From NCBI GenBank assembly GCA_031281765.1, contig JAITEX010000058.1, positions 1 to 7,523 of the forward strand: 7,523 nucleotides of DNA, in the 5' to 3' direction. Below, piece after piece: positions 5,716 to 7,523 of the stretch; within the stretch, counting starts at the first letter, position 1; every line of letters begins with the position of its first letter. A model generated the notes under the pieces. It saw nothing but the letters and a program-made list of their open reading frames with translations, ran no database searches and was not told the origin of the DNA. Source of the DNA: Eubacteriales Family XIII. Incertae Sedis bacterium. GTDB lineage: Bacteria > Bacillota > Clostridia > Peptostreptococcales > Anaerovoracaceae. The position numbers and the translations under genes were made by a program.

Positions 5716-6393
5716 ATGATTGTTGATTTTGAGGCGCTGAAAAACGCCGTCAGCGATTTGAACGAAAATAAACTGAACCTTCTTTTGCGGGAGTTCCTCG
5801 CTACGGGCCCGGATTCGGTGGAGGCGCTCGCCGTGCTCGAAGCCTGCCAGCAGGGCATGGAAATCGTCGGGGAACGGTTTGAGAACGGCGACTATTTCGT
5901 CGGCGACCTCGTATTTGCGGGAGCGATGCTCGCCTCGGCCCTCGAAAAGCTGAAGCCGGTCATCGGTTACGATACGGAGACGGCGAACCGGGGCGTGGTG
6001 GTGCTCGGCACCGTACAGGGCGATGTGCATTATATCGGCAAGAACGTCTACAAGGTGATGCTCGAGGCAGCCGGTTACAAGGTCTACGATATTGGCATCG
6101 ACCAGCCGCCCGAGGCTTTCGTCGAGACGGCGCTCAGGGTCAACGCGGATATTATTGGCCTTTCGGGGCTGTTGACCGTTTCGGTCGAGTCGATGAAAAG
6201 GACGGTGGACGCAATCAGGAAAGCGGGGCTTCCGCGCCATATCCGCATAGAGATAGGCGGCAGCATCGTGAATGAGGACGCGAAGAACTATACGGGCGCG
6301 GACGCGTGGAACGTGAGCGCGTACGATGCGGTGCGGAAGAACAAGCAGCGCCCCGCGCGGAAACCGGAACCGGAGAAAGGCAGCGAGGAATAA
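5716..6393 (+). CDS. Corrinoid (B12-binding) methyl-carrier protein, MtbC/MtgC-like
   Basis: This gene encodes 225 residues. An in-frame stop at 5695-5697 leaves ATG 5716 as the earliest ATG start, although no good ribosome-binding site precedes it. The N-terminal helical cap (about 1-90) has the family pattern GMEIVGERFENGDYFVGDLV (47-66). The Rossmann-like B12 domain (about 93-208) has GTVQGDVHYIGKN (98-110), SGLL (150-153) and EIGGSIVNED (179-188). His105 would be the lower axial cobalt ligand, with Asp103 and Ser150 completing the hydrogen-bond triad and Gly181-Gly182 next to the nucleotide tail. The usual D after the histidine (DxHDIG) is Tyr106 here. The C-terminal ~18 residues are a charged Lys/Pro/Glu tail. 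Such single-subunit proteins carry a methyl group between an MT1 and an MT2 methyltransferase. The MT2 is directly upstream; no MT1 is visible. RACo would be its expected reactivator. Confidence 0.92.
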   Translation: MIVDFEALKNAVSDLNENKLNLLLREFLATGPDSVEALAVLEACQQGMEIVGERFENGDYFVGDLVFAGAMLASALEKLKPVIGYDTETANRGVVVLGTVQGDVHYIGKNVYKVMLEAAGYKVYDIGIDQPPEAFVETALRVNADIIGLSGLLTVSVESMKRTVDAIRKAGLPRHIRIEIGGSIVNEDAKNYTGADAWNVSAYDAVRKNKQRPARKPEPEKGSEE

Positions 6394-6399
6394 CAAGGT

Positions 6400-7167
6400 A
6401 TGGGATATACGATAGCAGTGACAGGCAAAGGCGGCGTCGGTAAGACGACGCTCGCGGGTCTGCTGATAGAATACCTGATTCAGAAGAACCGGACGCCGAT
6501 TCTCGCCGTGGATGCGGACGCAAATTCGAATTTGAATGAGGTTCTCGGCGTCGAGGTGCGCGTCACCCTTGGCAATCTGCGCGAGAACGTGATAAATGCG
6601 GACCTCGATGAGAACTCGCCCGTGCCGGTAGGCATGACAAAGCAGGACTACTTAGACAGCAGCCTGCCGGGAGCCGTCACGGAGGAGGACGATTACGACC
6701 TGCTCGTAATGGGGCGCACACAGGGCAAGGGTTGTTACTGCTACGTGAACGGTCTCCTGCAGGCGCAGCTGCGGCGGTTTGCAAATAATTACCGGTGCGT
6801 GGTCGTCGATAACGAGGCCGGCATGGAGCATATCAGCCGCGGCATACTGCCCGGTGTGGATATGATATTGATCGTGTCCGACGCGTCGCGTCGCGGCATA
6901 CAGGCGGCGGCGCGTATCAAGGACTTAGTCGCGGAGCTGGGTATGCGGCCGAGCGCGGTCAAGCTGATTGTGAACAGGACGCCCGGCGGCGAAATCGCAG
7001 CGTCCGTTATGGCGGAGATAGAGAAGAACGGGTTCGACTTTGCGGGTTCGGTCCCGGCGGACGAAATTATTACGAAATACGATGAGGACGGCAGCCCCAC
7101 CTCGCGGCTTCCCGAAGAATCGACCGCGCGGTCCACATATTATGCCATTCTCGACAAGATACTGTAA
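6400..7167 (+). CDS. cooC: CooC-type nickel-insertion ATPase for CODH
   Basis: This gene encodes 255 residues from ATG 6400, with GAGGAA (6385-6390) 9 bases upstream and the previous stop 6 bp away. It is a MinD/SIMIBI-class P-loop ATPase. It has the deviant Walker A GKGGVGKTT (9-17) with signature Lys10, the switch DADANSNL (38-45), GKGCYCYVN (109-117) and the Walker B region VVVDNEAGMEH (134-144). Cys112-x-Cys114 matches in position the metal-binding CxC of Carboxydothermus CooC1, where a dimer holds Ni or Zn between the subunits. VNRTPG (191-196) is the adenine-binding segment. The family couples ATP hydrolysis to nickel insertion into the C-cluster of CODH; the related AcsF acts on acetyl-CoA synthase. 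The CODH gene follows 45 bp downstream, so CODH maturation is the likely job. It is cytoplasmic, with no truncation or missing motif. Confidence 0.94.
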   Translation: MGYTIAVTGKGGVGKTTLAGLLIEYLIQKNRTPILAVDADANSNLNEVLGVEVRVTLGNLRENVINADLDENSPVPVGMTKQDYLDSSLPGAVTEEDDYDLLVMGRTQGKGCYCYVNGLLQAQLRRFANNYRCVVVDNEAGMEHISRGILPGVDMILIVSDASRRGIQAAARIKDLVAELGMRPSAVKLIVNRTPGGEIAASVMAEIEKNGFDFAGSVPADEIITKYDEDGSPTSRLPEESTARSTYYAILDKIL

Positions 7168-7203
7168 AAAGGGCCTGATGACCGGTAACGCTACGGGGAT
7201 GAA

Positions 7204-7218
7204 GGGAGGCAAATGGTG
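7204..7218 (+). promoter_or_regulatory. Strong ribosome-binding site with tandem ATG-GTG starts of CODH
   Basis: GGGAGG (7204-7209) is followed by CAA-ATG-GTG. The ATG at 7213 leaves a 3-base spacer, which is short; the GTG at 7216 leaves 6 bases, which is closer to optimal. The two starts differ by one residue. An in-frame TAA at 7186-7188 rules out any longer form. Confidence 0.6.
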
Positions 7219-7523
7219 AAAGAGATAAAAGAGTTTACCACGATAGAGCAGATGGAGGCGGATACGGCGCGGCTGAAGCAGATCGCCTGCGACGCCTGCG
7301 TCGAGACCTGGGAGGACCGCAAGGTGAACCAGCAGCCGCAGTGCAAGTTCGGCGAGGAGGGCATCTGTTGCCGCATCTGTTCGATGGGCCCGTGCCGCAT
7401 CACGCCGAAGGCTGACCGCGGTATCTGCGGGGCCGACGCCCACGCCATCGCGGGGCGGCACTATCTGCGTATGGCGGCGGCCGGGACGGCGGCGCATTCC
7501 GACCATGGGCGCGAGATAGCCCA
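7213..7523 (+). CDS. Anaerobic Ni-Fe carbon monoxide dehydrogenase catalytic subunit, N-terminal part
   Basis: Only the first 103 codons are present; the gene continues past the end of the window, where about 520 more residues are expected. The cysteine pattern is diagnostic: C44-x7-C52-C53-x2-C56-x4-C61-x10-C72, in the context GICCRICSMGPCRI. By comparison with CooS enzymes, C44 and C52 would bind cluster D at the dimer interface, and C53, C56, C61 and C72 the [4Fe-4S] cluster B. The family signature RMAAAGTAAHSDHGRE (86-101) follows, next to GICGADAHAIAGR. An additional Cys26-x2-Cys29 pair lies in the N-terminal extension. The enzyme interconverts CO and CO2 at a Ni-Fe-S C-cluster whose ligands would lie outside the window. 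Whether this is the AcsA subunit of a CODH/ACS complex or a free-standing CooS cannot be decided without the downstream genes. It follows CooC, its expected maturation ATPase. Confidence 0.94.
   Translation, partial: MVKEIKEFTTIEQMEADTARLKQIACDACVETWEDRKVNQQPQCKFGEEGICCRICSMGPCRITPKADRGICGADAHAIAGRHYLRMAAAGTAAHSDHGREIA

Noticed and set aside
5703..5726. Seven-codon leader frame overlapping the corrinoid gene start
   Set aside because: It has no clear ribosome-binding site and no attenuator-like codon pattern or hairpin; a chance ATG is the simplest explanation.
5644..6396. 250-residue open frame on the minus strand opposite the corrinoid protein gene
   Set aside because: It covers almost exactly the complement of a clear B12-binding gene, and its Arg/His-rich composition looks like a coding shadow.
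7168..7212. Possible terminator or hidden small gene between cooC and the CODH gene
   Set aside because: There is no stem-loop followed by a T-run and no start codon with a useful frame; it looks like a plain intra-operon spacer.

Overview
The window is a 7.5 kb piece of a Wood-Ljungdahl (reductive acetyl-CoA) / corrinoid one-carbon locus from a strict anaerobe. The coding DNA is GC-rich with frequent ATA isoleucine codons, and the one substantial intergenic region is AT-rich. The gene set (anaerobic Ni-CODH with its CooC and CooT maturation factors, a methyl-THF:corrinoid methyltransferase, a small corrinoid protein, a RACo-type reductive activator, a DUF3786 protein and a PucR-like regulator) fits an acetogen-like or methyl-group-using member of the Bacillota. 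The sequence alone does not allow a species or genus assignment. No tRNA, rRNA, CRISPR, insertion sequence or phage gene was seen.

Layout. (1) Positions 1-4125, plus strand: a tightly packed block of a 5'-truncated RACo (ferredoxin plus ASKHA ATPase), a DUF3786 protein 2 bp downstream, and a PucR/CdaR-type regulator 4 bp further on. (2) Positions 4142-4658, minus strand, convergent to block 1: a histidine-rich small protein followed 1 bp later by CooT, a probable nickel-handling pair. (3) Positions 4659-4859: a divergent AT-rich promoter region with a consensus -10 box and several related inverted repeats. (4) Positions 4860-7523, plus strand: methyl-THF methyltransferase, corrinoid protein, CooC nickel-insertion ATPase and the first ~103 codons of the CODH catalytic subunit (CooS/AcsA), which runs off the end.

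How the genes fit together (inference from family knowledge). The methyltransferase moves methyl groups between tetrahydrofolate and a Co(I) corrinoid. The neighbouring corrinoid protein is its likely partner. RACo would rescue that corrinoid from inactive Co(II) by ATP-dependent reduction. CODH interconverts CO and CO2, and CooC, CooT and the His-rich protein would supply and insert its nickel. The PucR-like protein is the only regulator present and is a candidate for controlling the divergent promoter. No substrate-specific first methyltransferase (MT1), no CFeSP (AcsC/AcsD) and no acetyl-CoA synthase (AcsB) lies within the window, so the methyl donor and acceptor of the corrinoid protein cannot be read from it.
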